Source: Nocardiopsis sp. ATB16-24
GTDB taxonomy: Bacteria > Actinomycetota > Actinomycetes > Streptosporangiales > Streptosporangiaceae
NCBI RefSeq assembly: GCF_030271535.1
Contig: NZ_JASCXJ010000003.1
Location: forward strand, 369,919-433,918
Length of the DNA stretch: 64,000 nucleotides
Reading direction: 5' to 3'
Positions 15,767 through 25,649 of this stretch are shown one piece after another (the stretch's first letter is position 1; each line of letters starts with the position of its first letter). The notes under the pieces were generated by a model that worked only from the letters and a program-made list of their open reading frames with translations, was not told the DNA's origin and ran no database searches. Both the position numbers and the translations under genes were made by a program.

Positions 15767-16783
15767 GTGGCCGACACCCCGTCACGAGACGTCACCATCT
15801 CCACCATCGCCGCAGAGGCCGGCGTGTCCGCACCGACGGTGTCGCGCGTACTCAACGGGCGGGGCGACGTGGCCCCCGCGACGCGCGAACGCATCGAGGG
15901 CCTCATCAGGGCCCACGGTTATCGGCGCAGGGGCAACCGTGCCCGGGAGCGCATCGGTCTGCTGGACCTGGTGTTCAACGACCTGGACAGCCCCTGGGCG
16001 GTCGAGATCATTCGCGGCGTGGAGGACGCCGCGCACGCGGTGGGCACCGGCATCGTCGTGTCGGCCATCCACCGCAGGGCCAGCTCGGCCCGTCAATGGC
16101 TGGAGAACGTCCGCTCGCGGGCCAGCGACGGCGCGATCCTGGTGACCACGGACCTGGACCCCACCCTGCACGCCGAACTGCGGGAGCTGCACGTGCCCGC
16201 CGTGGTCGTCGACCCGGTCGGAGTCCCGGACCTGGACACCCCCACGATCGGCGCCACCAACTGGGCCGGGGGTCTGAGCGCCACCGAGCACCTGATCCAT
16301 CTCGGTCACCGGCGCATCGCCTTCGTGGCGGGGCGTCCCGAGTTGTGGTGCAGCCGTGCCCGGCTCGATGGCTACCGGGCGGGTCTGGAGACCGCCGGGC
16401 TGGCGGTCGACGACGACCTGGTGGTGCCGGGCGAGTTCGGGTACGAGTCCGGCTTCCGCGCGGGGGAGCGACTGTTCGACCTGGCCGACCCGCCCACGGC
16501 GGTGTTCGCCGCCAGCGACCAGATGGCGCTCGGTGTCTACGAGGCGCTCAGAAGGCGCGGCCTGCGTGTGCCGGCCGACGTCAGTGTGGTCGGTTTCGAC
16601 GACCTTCCGGAGGCGCGCTGGTCGTCGCCCTCGCTGACCACGGTCCGCCAGCCCCTGTCCGACATGGGCAGGCTCGCCGTGCGCACCGTGCAGCGGTTGG
16701 TGCGGCGAGAGACGATCGAGAGTCCGAGGGTCGAACTGGCGACCGAACTCGTGGTCCGGGACAGCACGGCCCCGGCACCGTGA
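15767..16783 (+). CDS. LacI-family repressor of the xylanase regulon
   Basis: A 338-residue regulator. The N-terminal LacI helix-turn-helix and hinge (TISTIAAEAGVSAPTVSRVLNG, residues about 10-32, then ATRERIEGLIRAHGYRRR) precede a periplasmic-binding-like sugar sensor domain (residues about 60-338) with the family end motif SVVGFDDLPEARWSSPSLTTVRQP. Start GTG 15767 follows AGGGAGGA. Its place between xylanase and CE4 deacetylase, both preceded by matching palindromes, makes it the probable local repressor, released by a xylan-derived oligosaccharide. The inducer is inferred. Confidence 0.93.
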   Translation: MADTPSRDVTISTIAAEAGVSAPTVSRVLNGRGDVAPATRERIEGLIRAHGYRRRGNRARERIGLLDLVFNDLDSPWAVEIIRGVEDAAHAVGTGIVVSAIHRRASSARQWLENVRSRASDGAILVTTDLDPTLHAELRELHVPAVVVDPVGVPDLDTPTIGATNWAGGLSATEHLIHLGHRRIAFVAGRPELWCSRARLDGYRAGLETAGLAVDDDLVVPGEFGYESGFRAGERLFDLADPPTAVFAASDQMALGVYEALRRRGLRVPADVSVVGFDDLPEARWSSPSLTTVRQPLSDMGRLAVRTVQRLVRRETIESPRVELATELVVRDSTAPAP

Positions 16784-16815
16784 ACCGTGCCGTGCCCCGA
16801 ACTGGTGCGGGCCGT

Positions 16816-16870
16816 TGACATCGCGGCGTGACGCTCCTTAGGCTGCCCTCGTTTTCCGGAAAGTTCCGGT
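16816..16870 (+). promoter_or_regulatory. Promoter and LacI-type operator before CE4 gene
   Basis: TTGACA (16816-16821), an 18-base spacer and TAGGCT (16840-16845) form a good promoter. The palindrome CCGGAA-AG-TTCCGG (16857-16870) follows about 11 bases later, again in a roadblock position and related to the site before the xylanase gene. Confidence 0.65.
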
Positions 16871-16901
16871 AATTCTGGGTTCCACGGCCGAGGAGGTCTG
16901 T

Positions 16902-17630
16902 GTGGCGCACCCCCAGGGACACGACCGACCGCCCCGAGAGCGCCTCCCGGCGGTCCCGTGCACCACGGCTCCGGCCGACGGGCACGCCCACCGCTCCCCG
17001 GACCTCTCCCCGTCCCAGGACCCGGTCGCCCCCGACATCGTCGACTCGACCGCACGGGGTGGTCGGTCCGTGGCCCTGACCTTCGACGACGGGCCCGACC
17101 CCCGCAACACCCCGCGGTTGCTCGACGTACTGCGGGAGAACCGGGTCAGGGCGGTGTTCTGCCTGTGGGGCGACCATGCGCGTCGACACCCCGAGCTGGT
17201 CGAAAGGATCGCCGTGGAGGGGCACACGCTGGGCAACCACGGCATGTACCACGACGACATGAGCACCTGGTCGCCGGAGCGGATCCGTGAGGATCTGCTG
17301 GAGACCGACGCGGTGATCCGCGAAGCGGTACCGCACGCCCGGGTCCCCTACTTCCGCGCGCCCTACGGGGCCTGGGGTCGTTCGCCCGAGGTGGCCGCCG
17401 AACTGGGCATGCGACCTCTGGGATGGAGTCTGGTGGTCCAGGACTGGGACTCGCCCGGTACGGACACGTTGGTCCGACGCCTGGAGGAGGGAGTCACGTC
17501 CCGCTCGGTGGTCCTGCTCCATGACGGCGGGGGCGACCGCGCCCAGACGGTCGACGCCGTGGCCCGGGTCATCCCCGTGCTGAAGGCCGAGGGCCGGCGC
17601 TTCACCCTGCCCGCCGCCCATGGGCCGTGA
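16902..17630 (+). CDS. Polysaccharide deacetylase, CE4 (NodB) family
   Basis: A 242-residue metal-dependent deacetylase. NodB motif 1 is TFDDGPD (Asp62/Asp63). Motif 2 is HGMYH (His113, His117), the H-x3-H zinc pair. Motif 3 is RAPYGAWG, and the motif 5 region is LLHDGGG. No clear signal peptide precedes the domain; the first 50 residues are proline-rich and polar. Start GTG 16902 follows GAGGAGGT. Shared LacI-type control with the xylanase suggests acetylxylan as substrate, although chitin or peptidoglycan remain possible. Confidence 0.9.
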   Translation: MAHPQGHDRPPRERLPAVPCTTAPADGHAHRSPDLSPSQDPVAPDIVDSTARGGRSVALTFDDGPDPRNTPRLLDVLRENRVRAVFCLWGDHARRHPELVERIAVEGHTLGNHGMYHDDMSTWSPERIREDLLETDAVIREAVPHARVPYFRAPYGAWGRSPEVAAELGMRPLGWSLVVQDWDSPGTDTLVRRLEEGVTSRSVVLLHDGGGDRAQTVDAVARVIPVLKAEGRRFTLPAAHGP

Positions 17631-17712
17631 CGTCCTTTCGGACCTCGGAGCCGTGGCCGGAGGGCACGCGGACCGGCTCCGACGTTCGAACCGTTCTCCC
17701 CAGGAGGAACGC

Positions 17713-19017
17713 ATGCCCCCACTCACGCCCCGAAGGCGCCGGGCCGCCGTTCCGGTGAGCACGCCGGAGCCGCTCTCCGGCGGGGCCGTCGGCGCAGCCT
17801 CGGCCGGCCCCGTGGACGCCCCCGCCATCGACGGAACCGAGAACCGGGTCGGCACCTGGGCGTGCGTGCCGACCGCCACGCCGCCCACGGCGACCCCGGT
17901 GCTGCACGACCAGACCTTCCGTCAGGTGGTCCGCACCAGTCTGGGCGGCGACCGGTTGCGACTGAGGCTCACCAACGAGTTCGGAACGGTGCCCCTGCGT
18001 ATCGGCGAGGTCCACGTGGCACTGCGCTCGGGGGCCACGGGCACCGACATCGACCCCTCCACCGACCACACGGTCACCTTCGGTGGGAACACGTCCCCGA
18101 CCATCCCGGCCGGCGCGCCGATGATCAGTGATCCGGTGCCGCTCACACTGCCCGCTCGGGCCGCCCTGGTCGTGAGCATCCACGTGCCGGACGAGACACC
18201 CGTGACCACACTGCACGCCCTCTCCTACCAGGAGAACGAGGTGGCCTTGGGCAACGTCACCGGAGACACGAGCATCGAGGCGACCGAGACGCTCACCCAG
18301 TGGCGCTTCCTCTCGGGGGTCAGCGTGCGAGCCCGGACCAGGGGTGCCGACGCGGTCGTGGCACTGGGGGACTCGATCACCGACGGCTCGGAGACCGAGG
18401 TCGACGCCGACAACCGATGGCCCGACCTGCTCGCCGAACGGCTGGAGCACACCGGGGTGCTGAACTCGGGGGTCGCGGGCAACCGGCTGCTGCACGACCC
18501 CCGCCCCATCGCGGGCAGCGAGGCCGAGGGCTACGCGGCCTTCTTCGGACAGAGCGCCCTGCGTCGCTTCGACCGCGACGTGACGGCGCATCCCGGCGTG
18601 CGTCACGTCATCGTGTTGCTCGGGGTGAACGACCTCGGTCATCCCGGTACCACGGCCCCGCTCTCGGAGGTCGTCACGGTGGAGGAGATCATCGGGGCGC
18701 ACCGTCAGATCATCGTCCGTTCCCACGCGGCGGGGCTGCGGGCCCACGGAGGCACCATCCTGCCGTTCGGGGGCGACGCCCTCGGTTTCTTCACCGAGGA
18801 GAACGAGGCCAAGCGACAGGCGGTCAACGAGTGGATCCGTACGGGCGGGGAGTACGACACCGTGATCGACTTCGACGCGGCGCTGCGAGACCCGAAGGAC
18901 CCGTCGCGCCTGCGTCCGGACCATGACAGCGGGGACGGTCTGCATCCCAACGACGCCGGTATGGCCGCGATGGCGGAGGCGGTGCCGACCCGGCTCTTTC
19001 GGCCGGTCGTGCGGTGA
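17713..19017 (+). CDS. SGNH/GDSL hydrolase, carbohydrate esterase-like
   Basis: A 434-residue protein with an N-terminal beta-rich part (residues about 40-195) followed by an SGNH domain. Block I is VVALGDSITDGS, block III is LLGVNDLG, and block V is DGLHPNDAG. This layout occurs in actinobacterial secreted esterases that remove acetyl or other acyl groups from polysaccharides. The start ATG 17713 has a strong AGGAGG. The N-terminus is Arg-rich then Ala/Val-rich, but a classical signal peptide is not obvious, so export is uncertain. It follows the CE4 gene and may belong to the same unit. Confidence 0.87.
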   Translation: MPPLTPRRRRAAVPVSTPEPLSGGAVGAASAGPVDAPAIDGTENRVGTWACVPTATPPTATPVLHDQTFRQVVRTSLGGDRLRLRLTNEFGTVPLRIGEVHVALRSGATGTDIDPSTDHTVTFGGNTSPTIPAGAPMISDPVPLTLPARAALVVSIHVPDETPVTTLHALSYQENEVALGNVTGDTSIEATETLTQWRFLSGVSVRARTRGADAVVALGDSITDGSETEVDADNRWPDLLAERLEHTGVLNSGVAGNRLLHDPRPIAGSEAEGYAAFFGQSALRRFDRDVTAHPGVRHVIVLLGVNDLGHPGTTAPLSEVVTVEEIIGAHRQIIVRSHAAGLRAHGGTILPFGGDALGFFTEENEAKRQAVNEWIRTGGEYDTVIDFDAALRDPKDPSRLRPDHDSGDGLHPNDAGMAAMAEAVPTRLFRPVVR

Positions 19018-19397
19018 GGCGCCCCCGCGTCGGGGACGAGTCCACCGGACGGCGTGACGGGCGCGTGTTCCGGGGCCTTGGACCCGCGCGGACGGTCACT
19101 TTCCGCACATGGTTTCGGGCGTCCGTTCGACGTGTCCATGGGCGCCCCGATCAGGGTCCTCCCGTGAGGCTCCTTGCCGGAAGGGCTTCGAGCAGGTGCT
19201 CGTGTTCTTCCCCGCCGGAGAGTCCTGGCGAACGATCGAAACACTGAGAGATTTTTACGCTACTTTGAGTTACCATTCGGGTTGCCATCCATGTCGCGCC
19301 CGAGGCACATCCGCCCCCAACCTCAGAGCCTGAGCCCCACGGTGCCGGGGCGATGTCTCGGAGTCGAGACTTCCAGAGCCGTGGTCTTGGGGGATAC
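19018..19397. other. Intergenic region before the exopolysaccharide locus
   Basis: No convincing gene. The segment 19231-19290 is unusually AT-rich for this chromosome and holds a candidate promoter (next entry). A frame open from ATG 19353 would extend the next protein by 15 residues but has no ribosome site. Confidence 0.5.
19235..19266 (+). promoter_or_regulatory. Candidate EPS promoter with ACACTGAG-N12-TACT element
   Basis: ACACTGAG (19241-19248) is followed 12 bases later by TACTTT (19261-19266), a plausible -10. The same ACACTGAG-N12-TACT arrangement occurs on the other strand before the Wzz-like gene (37755-37780). It precedes the sugar transferase start by about 130 bases. Confidence 0.4.
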
Positions 19398-20909
19398 GTG
19401 GCCACAACCAGCAAGGTGGAGACCGCTCCCGAACGGCCGGCGCGGACCACCGTGACCTCCGCCGTCGCGGCGGCGGCCGGTTCCGGTGGGAACCGGGCCC
19501 CACGTTCGGGCGCGTGGGTCCGGCCCTACGTCGGGAGTCTGGTCTGCCTCGACCTGACCGCGGCCCTCGTCGCGGCCCTCAGCGGGACGACCGTGCGCTT
19601 CCACTCCGCCCTCGGGGAGAGCGCCACCCTTCCCTACCTCCACCTGTGCCTCCTGCTGCCGCCACTATGGGTGTTGTTCGTCTGGCTGGGCGGGGGTTAC
19701 GCGCGGCGTTTCCTCGGAGTGGGCACCGAGGAGTACCGCCGTGTCGCCACCTCCGGGTTCGCCATGGGGGCGTTCGTCGCCATGGGCGCCTACGCCGTCG
19801 GCTTCGACCTGGCGCGTGGTTACGCGATCCTGACCCTGCCGCTCGTCCCGCTGGTCTGCCTGGTCCTTCGTTACGCCAGGCGCAAGGCCCTGCACCGCCG
19901 CCGTCGCTCCGGTCGGTGCATGAGCGGTGTGGTGGTCGTCGGTCACCGGGTGGCCGTGCGCGACCTCGTCCGCAGGCTGCGCGGTGAGGTCCACCACGGC
20001 ATGCGCGTGGTGGGCGTGTGCCTGCCGCAGGAGGAGCGGGTGACGGGAGAGGTGGAGGGTTGCCCGGTCCTCGGCACCTTCACCGATGTCGCGGACGCCG
20101 TCGCGCTGACCGGAGCCGACACCGTCGCGGTCCTGGCCTGCCCGGAGATGGACGGCGCGGAACTACGCCGCCTGGCCTGGCGACTGGAGAAGACCGGCAC
20201 CGATCTGATCGTGGCCTCCGCGCTCATGGACGTGGCCGGTCCGCGCACCTCCATCCGGCCGGTCGCCGGGCTGCCGCTGCTGCACGTGGAGCACCCCGAG
20301 CTGGTGGGGGCCCGTCGCGTCCTCAAGGGGATCTTCGACCGCTGTGCCGCGGCGTCGGCCCTGGTCGCGCTCTCCCCGCTGTTCCTGGTGCTGTCCGTGC
20401 TCGTGCGCGCCGAGGACGGTGGTCCCGCCCTCTTCGCCCAGACCCGGGTGGGAAGAGGCGGGAGCGAGTTCACCGTCTACAAGTTCCGCACGATGATCCC
20501 CGGGGCCGAGGTGTTGAGGACGACGCTCCAGTCCCGCAACGAACACGACGGCGTGCTGTTCAAGATGCGCCGCGATCCCAGGGTGACGCGTGTGGGGGCG
20601 TGGCTGCGCCGCTACTCGCTCGACGAGCTTCCCCAGCTCGTCAACGTGGTCCGGGGGGAGATGTCGCTCGTCGGCCCCAGGCCGCCGCTTCCGGAGGAGG
20701 TCGCCCGCTACGTGGACGATGTTCGTCGTAGGCTCGTGGTCAAACCAGGTATGACGGGTCTGTGGCAGGTCAGCGGCCGTTCCGATCTCTCGTGGGAGGA
20801 ATCGGTCCGCCTCGATCTGCGGTACGTGGAAAACTGGTCGCTGACATTGGACATCCAGATCCTGTGGAAGACGTGGTCAGCGGTGATCCGTGGAGCGGGA
20901 GCGTACTAG
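19398..20909 (+). CDS. Polyprenyl-phosphate sugar-1-phosphate transferase (exopolysaccharide initiation)
   Basis: A 503-residue membrane enzyme of the WbaP/CpsE type, which starts repeat-unit synthesis by moving a sugar-1-phosphate from a nucleotide sugar to undecaprenyl phosphate. The N-terminal half has four hydrophobic segments (about residues 40-165), then a Rossmann-like middle. The C-terminal catalytic domain has a membrane segment (CAAASALVALSPLFLVLSVL) and the signature motifs YKFRTM, RRYSLDELPQL, VGPRPPLPEE and KPGMTGLWQVSGRS. Start GTG 19398 follows GGGGGA. It is nearly joined to cysQ downstream (3-base gap), which links glycan assembly with sulfate metabolism. Confidence 0.93.
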   Translation: MATTSKVETAPERPARTTVTSAVAAAAGSGGNRAPRSGAWVRPYVGSLVCLDLTAALVAALSGTTVRFHSALGESATLPYLHLCLLLPPLWVLFVWLGGGYARRFLGVGTEEYRRVATSGFAMGAFVAMGAYAVGFDLARGYAILTLPLVPLVCLVLRYARRKALHRRRRSGRCMSGVVVVGHRVAVRDLVRRLRGEVHHGMRVVGVCLPQEERVTGEVEGCPVLGTFTDVADAVALTGADTVAVLACPEMDGAELRRLAWRLEKTGTDLIVASALMDVAGPRTSIRPVAGLPLLHVEHPELVGARRVLKGIFDRCAAASALVALSPLFLVLSVLVRAEDGGPALFAQTRVGRGGSEFTVYKFRTMIPGAEVLRTTLQSRNEHDGVLFKMRRDPRVTRVGAWLRRYSLDELPQLVNVVRGEMSLVGPRPPLPEEVARYVDDVRRRLVVKPGMTGLWQVSGRSDLSWEESVRLDLRYVENWSLTLDIQILWKTWSAVIRGAGAY

Positions 20910-20912
20910 CCG

Positions 20913-21704
20913 GTGAACAACATCCGAAACGACCATGAGGTGGCCCGCGACCTGGCGAGTGAGGCCGGCCAGCTGCTGTTGCGCCTACGCGCCCGGCACG
21001 GCTTCGGCGAACCCGACGTGCTACGCACCCTGGGCGACCGCACCTCCCACGAGTTCCTGTTCTCCGCCCTGGGGCGGCTGCGACCCAGCGACGCCGTGCT
21101 CTCCGAGGAGGGCGTCGACGACCCCGCGCGTCTGGGGGCCCGCCGGGTGTGGATCATCGACCCGCTCGACGGCACCCGCGAGTTCGCCGAGGCCGGACGC
21201 ACCGACTGGGCGGTCCATGTGGCGTTGTGGGAGAACGGTGAGCTGGTCGCGGGCGCCGTGGCGCTTCCCGCGCAGGGCAGCACCCTGTCCACGGTCGATC
21301 CGCCGTGGCTGCCGGAGGAACGTCCTTCGGACCAGCGACTGCGTATCACCGCCAGCAGGACCCGGCCGCCGGCCTTCGTGCAGCGCATGGCCACCCAGCT
21401 CGGCGCCGAGGTGGTCCCGATGGGTTCCGCCGGAGCCAAGATCTGCGCGGTGATGCTCGGTATCGCCGACATCTACGTGCACGCGGGGGGCCAGTACGAA
21501 TGGGACAGCGCGGCGCCGGTCGCGGTCGCCCGCGCCGCGGGGCTGCACGCCTCCCGGATCGACGGATCCGCCCTGCGCTACAACGAGGCCGACCCCCTGC
21601 TGCCTGATATCCTTGTATGTCGACCGGAATTGTCGGGTATGTTGTTGGCAAGCATCCGCGACGGCGCGGACCTGGACAACGCGGGTCCGCACACGGGGGG
21701 TTGA
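20913..21704 (+). CDS. cysQ: 3'(2'),5'-bisphosphate nucleotidase, CysQ family
   Basis: A 263-residue enzyme of the inositol-monophosphatase fold. The metal-binding motifs are EEG (EEGVDD), WIIDPLDGTREF and GGQYEWDSAAPVAVA. CysQ hydrolyses PAP (and PAPS), clearing the by-product of sulfotransferases. Start GTG 20913 lies three bases after the sugar-transferase stop, and cysD follows after 44 bases. Placement between an exopolysaccharide transferase and sulfate-activation genes suggests it supports the sulfotransferases encoded nearby rather than general sulfur assimilation. Confidence 0.93.
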   Translation: MNNIRNDHEVARDLASEAGQLLLRLRARHGFGEPDVLRTLGDRTSHEFLFSALGRLRPSDAVLSEEGVDDPARLGARRVWIIDPLDGTREFAEAGRTDWAVHVALWENGELVAGAVALPAQGSTLSTVDPPWLPEERPSDQRLRITASRTRPPAFVQRMATQLGAEVVPMGSAGAKICAVMLGIADIYVHAGGQYEWDSAAPVAVARAAGLHASRIDGSALRYNEADPLLPDILVCRPELSGMLLASIRDGADLDNAGPHTGG

Positions 21705-21748
21705 CCGATCCCCGCCGTCGGCCCTGTCGATACTACGAAGGCGGGTTC

Positions 21749-22681
21749 ATGGGCCAGGCGATTCAGCAGGCTCCGGGACGTTACCAGCTCTCCCGGCTGG
21801 ACGTCCTGGAGGCCGAGGCGGTCTTCATCATGCGCGAGGTCGCGGCGGAGTTCGAAAGGCCGGTCCTCCTGTTCTCCGGAGGCAAGGACTCCATCGTCAT
21901 GCTCCGCCTGGCGGAGAAGGCCTTCTGGCCCGGTGCCGTCCCCTTCCCGGTCATGCACGTGGACACCGGCCACAACTTCCCCGAGGTCATCGAGTTCCGT
22001 GACCGCCGCCTGGCCGAGGCGGGGATCCGCCTGGTGGTGGCCTCGGTACAGGAGCAGATCGACGCGGGCAAGGTCACGGAGCCGACCGGTCGCTGGGCCA
22101 GCCGTAACCGCCTCCAGACCTCCGCGCTCCTGGAGGCCATCGAGGAGCACGGGTTCGACGCGGCCTTCGGTGGCGCGCGCCGCGACGAGGAGAAGGCGCG
22201 GGCCAAGGAGCGGATCTTCTCCTTCCGCGACGAGTTCGGCCAGTGGGACCCCAAGAACCAGCGTCCCGAGCTGTGGAACGTGTTCAACACCCGCATCGAG
22301 CGAGGCGAGCACATCCGGGTCTTTCCCATCTCCAACTGGACCGAGCTGGACGTGTGGGCCTACATCAAGCGGGAGCGGTTGGAGCTGCCCTCCATCTACT
22401 TCGCCCATGAGCGCGAGGTGTTCGAGCGCGACGGCATCCTGCTGGCCGACTCGCCCCTCATCCAGCGTGAGGAGACCGAGGTCCCCTTCACGGAGACCGT
22501 CCGCTACCGCACGGTCGGCGATCTGACCTGCACCGGCGCGGTCAGGTCCACGGCGGTGGAGATCGACGACGTCATCGCCGAGATCGCCGCGACCCGCATC
22601 ACCGAGCGCGGGCAGACACGAGCCGACGACCGCGCGAGCGAGGCCGCCATGGAGGACCGTAAGCGCGAGGGCTACTTCTAG
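21749..22681 (+). CDS. cysD: Sulfate adenylyltransferase subunit 2
   Basis: A 311-residue catalytic subunit of ATP sulfurylase, which forms APS from sulfate and ATP with CysN. The PP-loop SGGKDSIVMLRLAEKAF is at about residues 48-64. HVDTGHNFPEVIEFRD, FGGARRDEEKARAKER and the C-terminal DRKREGYF are typical of CysD. I chose ATG 21749 with GAAGGCGGG upstream, since the frame extends upstream into the cysQ gene. cysN follows after 109 bases. No cysC or cysH is found in this window. Confidence 0.96.
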   Translation: MGQAIQQAPGRYQLSRLDVLEAEAVFIMREVAAEFERPVLLFSGGKDSIVMLRLAEKAFWPGAVPFPVMHVDTGHNFPEVIEFRDRRLAEAGIRLVVASVQEQIDAGKVTEPTGRWASRNRLQTSALLEAIEEHGFDAAFGGARRDEEKARAKERIFSFRDEFGQWDPKNQRPELWNVFNTRIERGEHIRVFPISNWTELDVWAYIKRERLELPSIYFAHEREVFERDGILLADSPLIQREETEVPFTETVRYRTVGDLTCTGAVRSTAVEIDDVIAEIAATRITERGQTRADDRASEAAMEDRKREGYF

Positions 22682-22790
22682 TCCGACGCCGGCCGCCGCA
22701 CCACGCCCCTCTCCCCGAGGTCTCCAAGGACCGCGGTCCTTCCCGCCTCGCACGACCCCCGCCGCCCACTGCACATAGGACCAGGTGAGC

Positions 22791-24059
22791 ATGAGCAACG
22801 ACATCCTGCGGTTCGCGACGGCGGGATCCGTCGACGACGGCAAGAGCACCCTGATCGGACGACTGCTGTTCGACTCCAAATCCATCTTCGAGGACCAACT
22901 CGACGCGGTGGAGCGCACCAGCGTCGCGCGGGGGGAGGAGCAGGCCAACCTGGCGCTGCTCACCGACGGACTGCGCGCGGAGCGAGAACAGGGCATCACC
23001 ATCGACGTGGCGTACCGCTACTTCGCCACCCCCAAGCGCACCTTCATCATCGCCGACACCCCCGGGCACATCCAGTACACCCGCAACATGGTCACCGGGG
23101 CCTCCACCGCGGACCTGGCGATCATCCTGGTGGACGCGCGCAAGGGCCTCCAGGAGCAGAGCCGCCGCCATGCCTTCCTCGCCACCCTGTTGCAGGTGCC
23201 GCACCTTGTGCTGGCGGTCAACAAGATGGACCTGGTGGACTACTCCCAGGAACGCTTCGAGGAGATCAGGGCCGAGTTCACCGACTTCGCGACCAAGCTG
23301 GAGACGCGCGACCTGACCTTCGTGCCGATCTCGGCGCTCAACGGCGACAACGTGGTGAGCCGTTCGGAGAACATGCCCTGGTACAGCGGACCCTCCCTGT
23401 TGCACCACCTGGAGAACGTGCACATCGCCTCCGACCGCAACCTGATCGACGCGCGTTTTCCCGTGCAGTACGTGATCCGGCCCCACAAGTCGGCCGACCC
23501 CGAACTGCACGACTACCGGGGCTACGCGGGTCAGCTCGCCGGAGGGGTGCTCAAGCCGGGTGATGAGGTCGTCCACCTTCCGTCCGGGCTGAACACACGC
23601 ATCGCCAAGATCCTCACCGCCGACGGTGATGTGGCCCAGGCCTACTCGCCGATGTCGGTCACCCTCCTGCTGGAGGACGAGATCGACATCTCCCGCGGTG
23701 ACATGATCTGCCGCCCGAACAACATGCCCGCGGTCACCCAGGACCTGGAGGCGATGGTGTGCTGGATGACGGACGCGCGCAAGCTCACGCCACGCTCCAA
23801 ACTCCTGCTCAAGCACACGACCCGCAGCGCGAAGGTCATCGTCAAGGACCTGCGGTACCGACTGGACATCAACACCCTGCACCGGGACGAACAGGCCGAT
23901 CACCTCGCGGTGAACGAGATCGGCCGGGTACGGCTGCGCTCGACACAGCCCCTGTTCGTGGACGAGTACGGCAGGAACCGTCAGACGGGCGGATTCATCC
24001 TCATCGACGAGGCGACCAACGCCACGGTCGCCGCGGGGATGGTCGTCCGAACCGTCTGA
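22791..24059 (+). CDS. cysN: Sulfate adenylyltransferase subunit 1 (GTPase)
   Basis: A 422-residue regulatory GTPase of ATP sulfurylase. The G1 box is AGSVDDGKST (residues about 11-20), G3 is DTPGHIQYTRNM and G4 is NKMD. Two EF-Tu-like beta domains follow. It stops at the usual CysN end (FILIDEATNATVAAGMVV), so there is no fused APS-kinase (CysC) domain; PAPS formation must rely on a kinase encoded elsewhere. ATG 22791 is preferred, with GTG 22785 six bases earlier as an alternative. A terminator follows. Confidence 0.95.
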   Translation: MSNDILRFATAGSVDDGKSTLIGRLLFDSKSIFEDQLDAVERTSVARGEEQANLALLTDGLRAEREQGITIDVAYRYFATPKRTFIIADTPGHIQYTRNMVTGASTADLAIILVDARKGLQEQSRRHAFLATLLQVPHLVLAVNKMDLVDYSQERFEEIRAEFTDFATKLETRDLTFVPISALNGDNVVSRSENMPWYSGPSLLHHLENVHIASDRNLIDARFPVQYVIRPHKSADPELHDYRGYAGQLAGGVLKPGDEVVHLPSGLNTRIAKILTADGDVAQAYSPMSVTLLLEDEIDISRGDMICRPNNMPAVTQDLEAMVCWMTDARKLTPRSKLLLKHTTRSAKVIVKDLRYRLDINTLHRDEQADHLAVNEIGRVRLRSTQPLFVDEYGRNRQTGGFILIDEATNATVAAGMVVRTV

Positions 24060-24092
24060 GCACGGGTCCCTCCTCCAAGGGACGCACTCCTC

Positions 24093-24116
24093 AGGGGTCG
24101 CCTCCGGGCGGCCCCT
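24093..24116 (+). terminator. Terminator after cysN
   Basis: A 10-bp stem, AGGGGTCGCC (24093-24102) with GGCGGCCCCT (24107-24116), containing one G-T pair, around a TCCG loop. It closes the sugar transferase-cysQ-cysD-cysN unit. Confidence 0.7.
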
Positions 24117-24291
24117 TCGTCGTGCGCGGAGAGTACGAAAAAGGTGAACGAGGAAAAAAACCTCCGTCAACCCTGGCAAAGAGGACGGAATCTAACTAAC
24201 GTGACTTTTGGCAGAGTTTGCAACCGAGTGAACACACTGGGTAGCCAATCCTGCCGGACCCCTGACACCCCCTTCTCAAGGAGAAGACAGA

Positions 24292-25449
<1,158 letters not shown>

Positions 25450-25531
25450 GACGGAGGAAGAGGCCGGCGGTTGTGGAGTTCCCCGCTCGTTCACAACACC
25501 GGCCCCTCCTTCGGCGCGGGAGTGAGGAGAC

Positions 25532-25574
25532 GGACGACCCCGGCCGGGTACGGCATCCCCGGCCGGGGTCGTCC
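25532..25574 (+). terminator. Strong terminator after the subtilase
   Basis: A perfect 17-bp stem, 25532-25548 (GGACGACCCCGGCCGGG) with its reverse complement at 25558-25574, and a 9-base loop. Confidence 0.85.
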
Positions 25575-25649
25575 TCATGAGGCGGCGAGGGCACACGGAG
25601 GAGTCACCTTCCGCCACGGAGATTTCACCGAAGGTAATAGCCTGCCTGT

